From Knoellia koreensis (GTDB lineage Bacteria > Actinomycetota > Actinomycetes > Actinomycetales > Dermatophilaceae): DNA of 64,000 nucleotides. The position numbers were made by a program, and so were the translations under genes. The notes beneath the pieces are model-generated. The model did no database searches. It was not told the DNA's origin and saw only the letters and a program-made list of their open reading frames with translations. Positions 10,193-17,731 of this stretch are shown one piece after another. The first letter of the stretch is position 1. Each line of letters opens with the position of its first letter. The stretch spans positions 1 through 64,000 of the forward strand of contig NZ_JABEPQ010000003.1 of NCBI RefSeq assembly GCF_013041615.1, in the 5' to 3' direction.

Positions 10193-11866
10193 TTACATCA
10201 GCCCTTCCGCTAGAGGTCCTAGCGCGAGAACGGGGAAGAAGGTCAGTGCGGTCACCAGGATGGTGACCACGGTGAGCAGCCCGATGAACATCGGACGGTG
10301 CGTGGGCAGGGTGCCGGACGTGGTCGGGACCTTGTCCTGCGCGGCGAGGGAGCCGGCCAGGGCGAGGACGAACACGATCGGCACGAACCGGCCCAGCAGG
10401 ATCACCACACCCAGTGCGGTGTTCAGCCACGGGGTGTTCGCGGTCAGGCCCGCGAACGCGGATCCGTTGTTGTTGGCTGCGGAGGTGAACGCGTACAGCA
10501 CCTCGGACATGCCGTGGATGCCGGGGTTCCAGATCGACGTGTTCTCCACGTCTTCCCGGATGCCGGGGATCGCGAAGCTCATAGCAGTTCCGGCCAGTAC
10601 CAGGGTGGGCATGACGAGGATGTAGAGCGCAGCGAGTTTGATCTCGCGCGGTCCGATCTTCTTGCCCAGGTACTCCGGTGTGCGTCCGATCAGCAGACCC
10701 GAGATGAACACGGCGATGACCGCGAGGATCAGGATCGCGTAGATGCCGGAGCCGACACCACCGGGGGTGACCTCGCCGAGCATCATGTTCAGCATCGGCA
10801 TCATGCCACCCAGTGCGGTGTACGAGTCGTGCATCGAGTTCACTGCACCCGTTGAGGTGCCGGTGCTGGTCGTCGCGAACAGGGTGGACCCGAGGATTCC
10901 GAACCGCTGCTCCTTACCTTCCATCGCCCCGCCCGCAAGCTCCGGGGCGGTGCCCATGCCTGCGGACTCGAGCGCGGTGAGGATCGAGAACGATGCGACG
11001 TACAGGATCGCCATGACGGAGAGGATCGCGTAGCCCTGACGGTTGTCGCCGACGATGCGGCCGAAGGTGCGGGGCAGGGAGAACGGGATGACGAGCATCA
11101 GCAGCACCTGGAACACGTTCGTCCACGCGGTGGGGTTCTCGAACGGGTGAGAGGAGTTCGCGTTGAAGAACCCGCCACCGTTGGTGCCCAGCAGCTTGAT
11201 CACTTCCTGCGATGCGACCGGCCCGCCGGGGATGGTCTGCGTGGCACCGGTGAGGGTGGTGACAGTGGTGAATCCGTTGAAGTTCTGGATCACCCCGCCG
11301 ATCATCAGCACGATCGCACCGATCACCGCGATCGGCAGCAGGATGCGCAGGGTGCCGCGGATCAGATCGACCCAGAAGTTCCCGATCGTGCCCGAGCGGC
11401 GGTACGCGAAACCACGCACCAGCGCGATCGCGACCGCGATACCCACGGCGCCGGAGACGAAGTTCTGCACCGCGAGACCGGCGAACTGGACCGTGTACCC
11501 GACGGTGAGCTCCGGCGAATAGGACTGCCAGTTCGTGTTTCCCACGAAGGAGGCCGCCGTGTTGAACGACAGATGTTCACTGGGGGCGGGAAGCCCCAGG
11601 GAGTACGGCAGCCACTGTTGGAGGCGCTGCAGGCCGTAGACGATGAGGAGGCCGATCGCGGAGAACGCGAGCACGCTGCGCAGGTAGGCCTGCCAGGTCT
11701 GTTCGGTCTTCGAGTCGACGCCGATGACCTTGTAGATGCCGCGTTCGACTTTCCAGTCTTTGCGGGACGTGTACACCCACGCCATGTAGTCACCGAGCGG
11801 ACGGTAGAGGACGCCAAGAATGATGGCGACGGTCGCGAGCGCGAGGAGCGCGTACACCCAGGTCAT
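10193..11866 (-). CDS. kdpA: KdpA potassium-channel-like subunit
   Basis: Potassium-selective membrane subunit, with ten predicted helices and four pore-loop repeats related to potassium channels. Recognisable selectivity regions are [45 protein letters not shown] and [10 protein letters not shown]. 557 residues is normal. The ATG shares one base with the kdpF stop (TGATG), so translation is coupled to kdpF. Confidence 0.97.
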   Translation of the reverse strand: MTWVYALLALATVAIILGVLYRPLGDYMAWVYTSRKDWKVERGIYKVIGVDSKTEQTWQAYLRSVLAFSAIGLLIVYGLQRLQQWLPYSLGLPAPSEHLSFNTAASFVGNTNWQSYSPELTVGYTVQFAGLAVQNFVSGAVGIAVAIALVRGFAYRRSGTIGNFWVDLIRGTLRILLPIAVIGAIVLMIGGVIQNFNGFTTVTTLTGATQTIPGGPVASQEVIKLLGTNGGGFFNANSSHPFENPTAWTNVFQVLLMLVIPFSLPRTFGRIVGDNRQGYAILSVMAILYVASFSILTALESAGMGTAPELAGGAMEGKEQRFGILGSTLFATTSTGTSTGAVNSMHDSYTALGGMMPMLNMMLGEVTPGGVGSGIYAILILAVIAVFISGLLIGRTPEYLGKKIGPREIKLAALYILVMPTLVLAGTAMSFAIPGIREDVENTSIWNPGIHGMSEVLYAFTSAANNNGSAFAGLTANTPWLNTALGVVILLGRFVPIVFVLALAGSLAAQDKVPTTSGTLPTHRPMFIGLLTVVTILVTALTFFPVLALGPLAEGLM

Positions 11867-11955
11867 CAGAAGCGCTCCGGTTTCACGAGAGCGAACACGA
11901 GATACACGATCGCCGCGACCCCGAGGCCGGCGGCGAGAAGTTCAAAGACGATCAC
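11866..11955 (-). CDS. kdpF: KdpF small stabilising subunit
   Basis: 29-residue single-helix peptide, read by translating the minus strand: it begins [16 protein letters not shown] and ends FALVKPERF, which is the standard actinobacterial KdpF form. KdpF stabilises the KdpABC complex in the membrane. The start codon is GTG, with GGAG five bases upstream. It overlaps the preceding small ORF by four bases (GTGA) and kdpA by one. It is easily missed because of its size. Confidence 0.9.
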   Translation of the reverse strand: MIVFELLAAGLGVAAIVYLVFALVKPERF

Positions 11956-12047
11956 AGCTTCTCCACCGCCTTCCCCAGCAGCCCGACGACGACGAACAAG
12001 GCGATCACGCCGAGCACGTAGACGATGTCAAGCACAACAAGCTCCAT
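11952..12047 (-). CDS. 31-residue membrane ORF at the head of the kdp operon
   Basis: An ATG-started ORF of 31 codons encoding a single hydrophobic helix: it starts MELVVLDIVYVLGVIALF and ends GKAVEKL. Its stop overlaps the kdpF GTG in the coupled form GTGA, and its helix-plus-basic-tail layout resembles KdpF itself. No ribosome-binding site is clear upstream of its ATG, which may mean a leaderless or weakly initiated message. I do not know a family name for it. The four-base overlap and intact hydrophobic frame argue for a real gene; a duplicated KdpF-like subunit or a leader peptide are possible roles. Confidence 0.6.
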   Translation of the reverse strand: MELVVLDIVYVLGVIALFVVVGLLGKAVEKL

Positions 12048-12337
12048 TCGGAGAACAAGCGACAGCAGGACCACTAGCCGCACGACCCGAAAACGCGGGC
12101 GCAACTCCCGATCAAACACGCGCCGCACCCTGTGAAACAGGCGTCCTAACGGAACCCATACGAGGATCCGCGCAACTCTGACATCCCGCTAACACGACAC
12201 CCCGGTGCCCCACCCCGACGCCTCCGAGGCGGGTCGCGGGCGAATCCGGCCGGTCTTGTTAGGGTCTGCCGGTGTGGGCGCATGAGTTCTGTGAGGGACC
12301 ATTCCGTACCGGTCGATGCCCGCGTAGGACTTGAGGC
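12048..12337. promoter_or_regulatory. Divergent intergenic region, kdp operon versus three-gene operon
   Basis: Contains no gene. It should hold the kdp promoter (leftward), with KdpE sites, and the promoter of the rightward operon. The nonamer GCGCAACTC occurs twice in direct orientation (12099 and 12170, 71 bp apart), and the right copy of the 19-bp repeat lies between them at 12145. No consensus -35/-10 pair stood out. AGGA nine bases before the rightward ATG is a plausible ribosome-binding site. Confidence 0.5.
12145..12163. repeat. Right copy of the 19-bp direct repeat around kdp
   Basis: CCTAACGGAACCCATACGA, differing from the copy at 3714 by one base. It lies about 100 bp upstream of the first kdp ORF. 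Confidence 0.5.
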
Positions 12338-12910
12338 ATGACTCTCACCGCGATCCTGCCCACCCTCAGACGCAGCATCCCCGACCCCCTCGAACCTCGA
12401 CATTGGCCGGAGCACACCGTGCCCACGATCTCGGACGTCGTGGTGGGCGGGGTGTCCTTGACGAGGCTGGTGGAGATCACCGGTACCCCGGCGCTGCTCA
12501 CCGGAGACCTCCCGCACCCCAAGCCGGCACGCGCGCGCGCCCACGGCATCGGAAACGACGTGACCGTGCTGGTTTTCCGGATCACCCTCCGCATCGACAC
12601 CGAAGCGGGCAAGCAGGTTGCGCTCACCGACTGCGCGTTCGACCGTGTCACCCCTCGCTGGGACCAGTGCCGGCTCATCGGACGCACGTCGATCGCGAAG
12701 AACACCACCATCGAGCTCATCCCCGGTGAATCCGGTGCCGCTCCCTGGCCGTACCCGATCGTCACCCTCCCCGGGGATCTCCACCAGGGCGACCTGCTCG
12801 CCGTTCCCTGCGCCGGCGCTGTCGCTCTCTGCGACGTACGCCCGCAACTACCGGTGAAAACCGTCGCCGCCCCCGCCCCGCGCATCCTTGAACTCGCGAG
12901 TGCCTCATGA
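12338..12910 (+). CDS. LysA-like protein lacking the PLP barrel (uncharacterised)
   Basis: 190 residues. The stretch SDVVVGGVSLTRLVEITGTP resembles the first strand of diaminopimelate decarboxylase (the family's G-G-x-x-L-x-x-L-A...GTP opening), and LHQGDLLAVPCAGAV resembles its C-terminal GDLLAV..AGAY motif. The whole PLP-binding TIM barrel that should lie between is absent. The Cys of the family's CESxD motif appears replaced by Ser, and the Tyr of GAY by Val, so it should not be an active decarboxylase. The next gene encodes a paralogue. First gene of a three-gene operon with overlapping ends. The relation to LysA is my motif reading and needs a profile search; the gene itself is well supported. 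Confidence 0.7.
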   Translation: MTLTAILPTLRRSIPDPLEPRHWPEHTVPTISDVVVGGVSLTRLVEITGTPALLTGDLPHPKPARARAHGIGNDVTVLVFRITLRIDTEAGKQVALTDCAFDRVTPRWDQCRLIGRTSIAKNTTIELIPGESGAAPWPYPIVTLPGDLHQGDLLAVPCAGAVALCDVRPQLPVKTVAAPAPRILELASAS

Positions 12911-13458
12911 GCGTCATGCACACCCTGATCTCATCCCGAGCGATGGCGCTCGCCGAGCTATACCAGGACACCCCGACTTGGCCGGCAGGAACCACGTTCA
13001 CCGACAATGACATCACCGTTGGTCAGCAGTCGCTCACGAGTCTCGCGGCTGAACGCGGCACCCCGTGCGTGCTGATCGCGCCCAGCGGAGCACGTCAGGC
13101 GGGTGAGGAGTACCGCACCGTCGTGGTCGCTACGGTTTTGTCCTGCACGCCACGTTCCGGATGGCGGCACCCGATGGAGGTCACCATCGACTGTGATCTC
13201 CGCGCCCTCGACGGCCGAGTCCTCGACACCCTGCTCCTGCAGCACCCGAACGCACGACACCGCAAAACGGTCCTCGTGCACGCCCCAGGCCAGCAGACCA
13301 CGATCCGCGCCTGGCTCCCCGAGACTGCGGCCCCCGGCGACCTCCTCGCCCTCACCGTGGCCGGGACGATCGCGTTGGGACAGGTCATGTCCCACCCCAC
13401 CCGCCCCGCTACAGGAGAAGACAATGACGAGCAATGGCAGGGCAGGTGCCTGAAGTAA
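12907..13458 (+). CDS. Second LysA-like truncated paralogue (uncharacterised)
   Basis: 183 residues, paralogous to the preceding protein: DNDITVGQQSLTSLAAERGTP lines up with that protein's GGVSLTRLVEITGTP region, and TAAPGDLLALTVAGTIALGQV with its LHQGDLLAVPCAGAV. Here the conserved Tyr of the LysA GAY motif is Ile. No PLP-lysine region is present. The ATG overlaps the previous stop by four bases (ATGA), and its own TAA shares a base with the next ATG. Two coupled paralogues suggest a heterodimer. Function unknown. Confidence 0.7.
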   Translation: MSVMHTLISSRAMALAELYQDTPTWPAGTTFTDNDITVGQQSLTSLAAERGTPCVLIAPSGARQAGEEYRTVVVATVLSCTPRSGWRHPMEVTIDCDLRALDGRVLDTLLLQHPNARHRKTVLVHAPGQQTTIRAWLPETAAPGDLLALTVAGTIALGQVMSHPTRPATGEDNDEQWQGRCLK

Positions 13459-14024
13459 TGAACTCCATCCGCCCCGCCACCGGCCACACCTCCCTCGATA
13501 AGCGCGCTCCGTCACCGGTGCCCGTACTGCTGTGTGGCGACCCGCTCGACTGCCTCGGGCAGCTCGTCGTGCACGACTCAGAGGCACGGGACGCGCTGGA
13601 GCGTCATCGAGCCCGCGCGATCGTCATCGGCATCCACATTCCTGACACAGACCGCTCCCGCAAGGCGGTGAAGTACCGACTGCGGAACGCGCACGACACC
13701 GTCAACACCCACCTGCGCAGGCACCCCCTCGTCCGCCACATCATCTACATCGTCCACCCCGACTCCGGTCAGGGCGCACCTGATACGGCGGTTAGGCTCC
13801 TGTCCGGGACCGTGGGCGCGCACCATGCCGAAATCGAAATGCGCCACGGCCGAGATGTCTGCATCACCGGGATCGTGACCTCCGTCCACACCAGCCCGGT
13901 GGCCCTCACGGAACGCGTGACCGACAGAATCAGGACCACCCCGATCGAGGGGTCCTACGCAACCACATGGGATGAGATCGCCGACAGGCCACTCGCCGCC
14001 GCAGCGGCAGAAGCGCTCCTCTAA
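13458..14024 (+). CDS. SDR-like protein without the catalytic Tyr-Lys pair (uncharacterised)
   Basis: 188 residues from the ATG that shares a base with the previous TAA. The pattern ARAIVIGIHIPD, a helical segment with NAHDTVNTHLRR, the strand VRHIIYIVHPDSGQG, a long helix and VCITGIVTSVHTSP follows the strand-helix order of the second half of a short-chain dehydrogenase (N-A-G strand, N-T-N helix, I-V-I-S-S strand, Y-x-x-x-K helix, V-N-V-V-A-P strand). At the Tyr and Lys positions I read Ala and Leu, and no TGxxxGxG nucleotide motif is present. It therefore looks like a pseudoenzyme. This fold assignment is inference. The tight operon with two truncated LysA-like proteins is the main clue to a joint role. 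Confidence 0.65.
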   Translation: MNSIRPATGHTSLDKRAPSPVPVLLCGDPLDCLGQLVVHDSEARDALERHRARAIVIGIHIPDTDRSRKAVKYRLRNAHDTVNTHLRRHPLVRHIIYIVHPDSGQGAPDTAVRLLSGTVGAHHAEIEMRHGRDVCITGIVTSVHTSPVALTERVTDRIRTTPIEGSYATTWDEIADRPLAAAAAEALL

Positions 14025-14096
14025 TCGCTCACCCGAACCGAAACCCGCTTCGTCTCAATGCAAATGGGACAGTGGTTCATCCCTGGGGTGAAAAGT

Positions 14097-14657
14097 TCAT
14101 CGCTGCGATTTGCTTGGCTGATCGCCAGCAGCCAGGGCATACGTTTCCTCGTACACCGCCATCCACACTCGTTCATAGACCGATCGAGGAATCCGCCCGT
14201 GACGAAGATCATCCGTTGCCTGCTGCATCAGCAACGACAACTCCATGATCATCTCCTCACGTTCATCATCATCCCGGCTAGGCCGCAGAACAGAACGGCT
14301 CGACCATGCTGTGGCTACCCGACCGCGAAGGGGGCGGGCCCTCCACCACAAGAACACCCCGATCGAAGTACCGACGATCGCGAACCCGAGCGCAGCCCCC
14401 TCGGGCGACAGTCCCGCCGCAACACACAGCAACCAACCCACCACCCCAGCGCCCAGCCCTACCGGAGCGAATGCGCCCGATAGCCACGCCCGGAACCGTT
14501 CACGGTCAGAAGACACAGGCGAGTACACGACCAAGCGGGAGGTTCCCACCCCATGACGCGAGACAAAATGAGAAAGGTGGCCCCAGCGCACAGGACGGGG
14601 CAGCTTGGATCCGCCACCCAACGTCGAGTCGCTGGCGCCAGAACGAACAAGGGGCAT
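14097..14657 (-). CDS. Small membrane protein, DUF6611-like
   Basis: About 186 residues. The block VVYSPVSSDRERFRAWLSGAF precedes two adjoining membrane helices (GLGAGVVGWLLCVAAGL and GAALGFAIVGTSIGVFLWW). A cytoplasmic tail then holds a coiled-coil-like helix and RIPRSVYERVWMAVYEETYALAA. This layout matches a family of actinobacterial membrane proteins that I recall as DUF6611; the name is from memory. The chosen ATG has no strong ribosome-binding site, and a GTG 39 bases upstream is an alternative. It converges with the three-gene operon; function unknown. Confidence 0.6.
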   Translation of the reverse strand: MPLVRSGASDSTLGGGSKLPRPVRWGHLSHFVSRHGVGTSRLVVYSPVSSDRERFRAWLSGAFAPVGLGAGVVGWLLCVAAGLSPEGAALGFAIVGTSIGVFLWWRARPLRGRVATAWSSRSVLRPSRDDDEREEMIMELSLLMQQATDDLRHGRIPRSVYERVWMAVYEETYALAAGDQPSKSQR

Positions 14658-14885
14658 GATCCGATAATCGCGAGATCGGCGCAGCTCCGGGAGCACGCAT
14701 AACGAGATCCATGCGACAGAGCCGCTGATCCGAGGTCTTTCCTGACGCGATCCTCATGACCTCATGCGGTGCTGACTCTTCAGTGCAGAGCAATCGACGT
14801 CAATAGGCGGTGGTCGAAGGACCCACTTCCCAGACTGTATCGAGTGCGAGTGCGGTATCGATGAGCGCCAGCCTGGAGTCCCGCG

Positions 14886-16274
14886 GGGTGGTGGTCTTTC
14901 GGGCCCGCGGCGTCGTGACCGCGACGGGGTGAGCCATCGTGCGATGGTCAGTGAGAACGACCAAGAACTCACACAGAAAGACGACACCGCACGATGGCTC
15001 TTGACCAGTCTGCCCTCCTCGAGCTGCTCGGGGAACTGAAGCTCACCGGCACCACCGACCGCATCCGAGCCGCGACCGAGCGGCTCTACCAGGAGCTGAT
15101 CGACGCGGAGACAGCCGCATTCATCGGCGCCGCCCCCTACGAGCGCACGAGCGAGCGCACGACTACCCGCAACGGTTCCCGGCCGCGGGTGCTGTCGACC
15201 ACGGCTGGGGATCTGGAGTTGCGGATCCCGAAGTTGCGGCAGGGGTCGTTCTTCCCGTCGCTGCTGGAGCGGCGCCGCCGGGTCGACCAAGCCTTGTTCG
15301 CGGTCGTGATGGAGGCCTACCTCCACGGCGTCTCAACCCGGAAGGTCGATGACCTCGTCAAAGCGCTCGGCGCTGACACTGGCATCTCGAAGTCCGAGGT
15401 GTCCCGCATCTGCCAAGGGCTCGACGCCGAGGTCGCATCGTTCCGCGACCGCTCGCTGTCTGACATCGCCTACCCCTACGTGTTCCTCGACGCGACCTAC
15501 TGCAAGGTCCGCATCGACCACCGTGTCGTGTCCCAGGCGGTCGTCGTCGCGATCGGCGTCGCCGCTGACGGGCGGCGGGTCGTGCTGGGCTTCGATGTCG
15601 GAGACAGCGAGACCGAGGAGTTCTGGAAGCAGTTCCTGCGCTCGTTGAAGACACGAGGTCTGGGCGGGGTGAAGCTGGTGATCTCCGACGCCCACGCCGG
15701 ACTGAAGAAGGCCGCAGCGACCGTGTTGCAGGGCGCCGCCTGGCAGCGCTGCCGCGTCCACTTCATGCGCAACGTCCTGACCGCCCTCCCGAAGGGCCGG
15801 CAGGAGATGGTCGCCAGCGTGATCCGCACGATCTTCGCCCAACCCGACGCCGAGCACATCGATGCCCAGTTCGACGAAGTCGTGCGCATGATCGAGCGCG
15901 TCCACCCCAAGACCGCCGTGATGCTCACCGACGCCCGTGACGACATCCTCGCGTTCAAAGCGTTCCCCGCCCGGCATTGGCGACAGATCTGGTCCACGAA
16001 CCCGCTGGAACGCCTCAATCGGGAGATCAAGCGCCGCACCGACGTCGTTGGCGTGTTCCCGAACAACGCCGCCCTGCTCCGCCTGGCCGGCTCCGTCCTC
16101 GTCGAGCAACACGACGAATGGGAAGCCGCCGACCGCCGCTACTTCTCCGAAGCCTCCATGACCGAGCTCACCGCGACCACCCCCACCATCGACGAGGCGG
16201 TGATACTCCCCGAGATCACCGCCGCCTAAACTAACGACAGCTGATCATCGCAACGAAGCGAAAGACCACCACTC
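14886..16274 (+). mobile_element. IS256-family insertion sequence, complete
   Basis: One transposase gene flanked by inverted terminal repeats: GTGGTGGTCTTTCG at 14888-14901 and its exact complement at 16259-16272 (14/14). A base or two further out may belong to the ends. No clear 8-9 bp target duplication is visible in the flanks, so the insertion may be old or the element may have recombined. It sits between the small membrane protein and the methyltransferase, disrupting no recognisable gene. Confidence 0.85.
14994..16229 (+). CDS. IS256-family (mutator-type) transposase
   Basis: 411 residues, full length. N-terminal region ERLYQELIDAETAAFIGAAPYER with the family's TTRNGSRPR segment; the DDE domain begins at YVFLDATYCKVRI (first Asp), then LVISDAHAGLKKA (second Asp), the CRVHFMRNVL block, and WSTNPLERLNREIKRRTDVVGVFPN (catalytic Glu). 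All family landmarks are intact, so the protein should be active. It opens about 100 bases inside the left terminal repeat and ends 30 bases before the right one. Confidence 0.95.
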   Translation: MALDQSALLELLGELKLTGTTDRIRAATERLYQELIDAETAAFIGAAPYERTSERTTTRNGSRPRVLSTTAGDLELRIPKLRQGSFFPSLLERRRRVDQALFAVVMEAYLHGVSTRKVDDLVKALGADTGISKSEVSRICQGLDAEVASFRDRSLSDIAYPYVFLDATYCKVRIDHRVVSQAVVVAIGVAADGRRVVLGFDVGDSETEEFWKQFLRSLKTRGLGGVKLVISDAHAGLKKAAATVLQGAAWQRCRVHFMRNVLTALPKGRQEMVASVIRTIFAQPDAEHIDAQFDEVVRMIERVHPKTAVMLTDARDDILAFKAFPARHWRQIWSTNPLERLNREIKRRTDVVGVFPNNAALLRLAGSVLVEQHDEWEAADRRYFSEASMTELTATTPTIDEAVILPEITAA

Positions 16275-16337
16275 AAACGGACGCGGCCAGCGCCAGTCCG
16301 TCGAGGAGCTCGAACCGAGCCGACAGGTTGGCGTTAC

Positions 16338-17450
16338 CTAAGGTCGGTTATGGTGCGCAAGAAGGCATGTGTGGAGAGCGGTCGTCGCCTGCCGTGGAAG
16401 CACTCCATTCCCCAGCGCTGTGAGCTGCTGGTTCAATGTAAGGCCGTGCCTTTCATCGGTGACCCAGCCCGTCGGGAGACCCATAAGCCATTCCACGAAC
16501 GCCGGTGTCGGACGCGGTCCAGAAGCATCGCTAAGGAGTGCGGGGGCTGGCGCTGGACGGCCCACAATCTGCTCCCATCGGATCACTGCTTCGGCGTATC
16601 GTCCCCATCGTTGAAGAGCTGCCCGATTAGCGTCCACAGGGTGTCCGGCTCCTCTGGTTGCGGGTACCCGTTCGGTCCGTGGAGGGCGAGGTCGATGATC
16701 TGATGACTCAGCGCGATCGTGCCCCGGCGTGCCTTGACCTGTTCCAAGCTCTCCCCTCCACGGGAGGCATCGGAAGCGAGTGGGGTGCGGAAGAGCGCGG
16801 CGGGCGAGGATGAAAACACGGAATCTTGGATGAGGTGCACCAATGAGGGATGCGGGTAGACCAATCCATTGCGCGTCATACCGGAGGTCGGCCAGGTCTC
16901 CGAGAACTGCTCCTGCTGCCCGAAGAGGTCGAGTTCCGGTTTCTCCCAGATGCCACGGGTCGGGTTCCATATCGCGAGGGGTTGCATCGGTGGTGGATGC
17001 ATGTTCGGGGTTGCGTTGCTCATTGTCGTCTCCTTCGAGGTTCGTGCGGATTGCGGGTGCAGACAGTAGCCCGCGGACGTTCTCGATCACGACCCACTCG
17101 GGTTGCAGCACGTCGATCGCAGCAGCCATGTGTGCCCAAAGCCCGGAGCGGGTGCCAGGTTTCAGGCCGGCCATCTTCCCGACGGTGGACACGTCTTGGC
17201 AAGGGAACCCACCGCAGAGGATGTCCACCGGTGGCACGGTGTTCCAGTCCATGGTGGTGATGTCGCCGAGGTTCGGGGCGTCGGGCCAGTGGTGGGCGAA
17301 GACGCGGGCGACGGGTTCGTTGATTTCGGAGAACCAGATCGTGCGTGCTCCGAAGGCTTCCTCGACGGCGAGGTCGAGTCCGCCATAGCCGGAGAACAGC
17401 GACCCAACACGCAGCGGCGTGGCCGGGTCGGTGAGGGTCTGGTCGGCCAC
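16338..17450 (-). CDS. DNA (cytosine-5) methyltransferase, orphan
   Basis: 370 residues. Motif I VGSLFSGYGGLDLAVEEAFG binds S-adenosylmethionine; motif IV GGFPCQDVS carries the catalytic Cys84; motif VI is VIENVRG (Glu123); motif VIII PHPRFRVFILA; and the terminal PAFVEWLMGLPTGWVTD...LGNGVLPRQA holds motifs IX-X. Closest in style to phage and actinobacterial plasmid methylases. The GTG start has AGGAGG eight bases upstream. No restriction endonuclease is adjacent, so it probably protects element DNA from host restriction. Unusually, residues 143-289 are encoded by DNA that also carries a second reading frame with its own ribosome-binding site. Confidence 0.92.
   Translation of the reverse strand: MADQTLTDPATPLRVGSLFSGYGGLDLAVEEAFGARTIWFSEINEPVARVFAHHWPDAPNLGDITTMDWNTVPPVDILCGGFPCQDVSTVGKMAGLKPGTRSGLWAHMAAAIDVLQPEWVVIENVRGLLSAPAIRTNLEGDDNEQRNPEHASTTDATPRDMEPDPWHLGETGTRPLRAAGAVLGDLADLRYDAQWIGLPASLIGAPHPRFRVFILARRALPHPTRFRCLPWRGELGTGQGTPGHDRAESSDHRPRPPRTERVPATRGAGHPVDANRAALQRWGRYAEAVIRWEQIVGRPAPAPALLSDASGPRPTPAFVEWLMGLPTGWVTDERHGLTLNQQLTALGNGVLPRQATTALHTCLLAHHNRP
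16583..17023 (-). CDS. Out-of-frame ORF nested in the methyltransferase gene
   Basis: 146 residues in the +1 frame relative to the methyltransferase and on the same strand. The ATG is preceded six bases away by AAGGAGA, a strong ribosome-binding site inside the host gene. The product reads like a natural protein: LAIWNPTRGIWEKPELDLFG, the phrase FSETWPTSGMTRNGLVYP, then LFRTPLASDASRGG, rather than the Arg/Pro-rich text typical of shadow frames at this GC content. Phrases like WPTSGM...G occur, as I recall, in actinophage methylase neighbourhoods, so it may be a partner or target-recognition subunit. Confidence is held back because both frames must be constrained at once. Confidence 0.6.
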   Translation of the reverse strand: MSNATPNMHPPPMQPLAIWNPTRGIWEKPELDLFGQQEQFSETWPTSGMTRNGLVYPHPSLVHLIQDSVFSSSPAALFRTPLASDASRGGESLEQVKARRGTIALSHQIIDLALHGPNGYPQPEEPDTLWTLIGQLFNDGDDTPKQ

Positions 17451-17731
17451 GGGCGAACCTCCTAGAACGGTGATCCCCGGAGTCGTGCTGCCACTCCGAG
17501 TTGGTCACCAGCCAGGTGCACCAGCCACCCCCACCCGCCGCCGCTCAGCCGACGCCTCCCACTCCGCACCGGCCGCTGTCGACGCGCAGCGCTGCCGACC
17601 TCCGCGGTTCGCTCCAACGGGTTGTCACGCGTCTTGCAAGCGAGGTTCGCCGCCTCCCGAAAGAGCCCTCAGAAGTCACCGCGCCCGCGGGCTATGGAGC
17701 TCACCTTCGGGGTGAGGAGAGGCGGTTCCTG
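17451..17731. promoter_or_regulatory. Divergent region between methyltransferase and relaxase
   Basis: About 280 bp with no supported gene. It must hold the relaxase promoter and, by analogy with other MobF elements, is a candidate place for the transfer origin. A short hairpin, CTCACC-TTCGG-GGTGAG at 17700-17716, immediately precedes the relaxase ribosome-binding site GGAGAGG and could hide it. No long inverted repeat typical of a nic site was recognised. Confidence 0.4.

Noticed and set aside
7862-10213. A 783-codon rightward frame opposite kdpB
   Set aside because: His/Arg/Asp-rich shadow of the P-type ATPase gene; no domain of its own.
12146-12847. A 233-codon leftward frame opposite the first LysA-like gene
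   Set aside because: It is the mirror of a better rightward frame. The rightward genes are paralogous, overlap by ATGA and have plausible starts; the leftward text has no domain.
14021-14212. A 63-codon leftward frame overlapping the membrane-protein gene
   Set aside because: No ribosome-binding site and no known domain; it overlaps a better-supported gene.
14870-16290. Target-site duplication of the IS256-family element
   Set aside because: The flanks outside the 14-bp inverted repeats show no matching 8-9 bp; not claimed.
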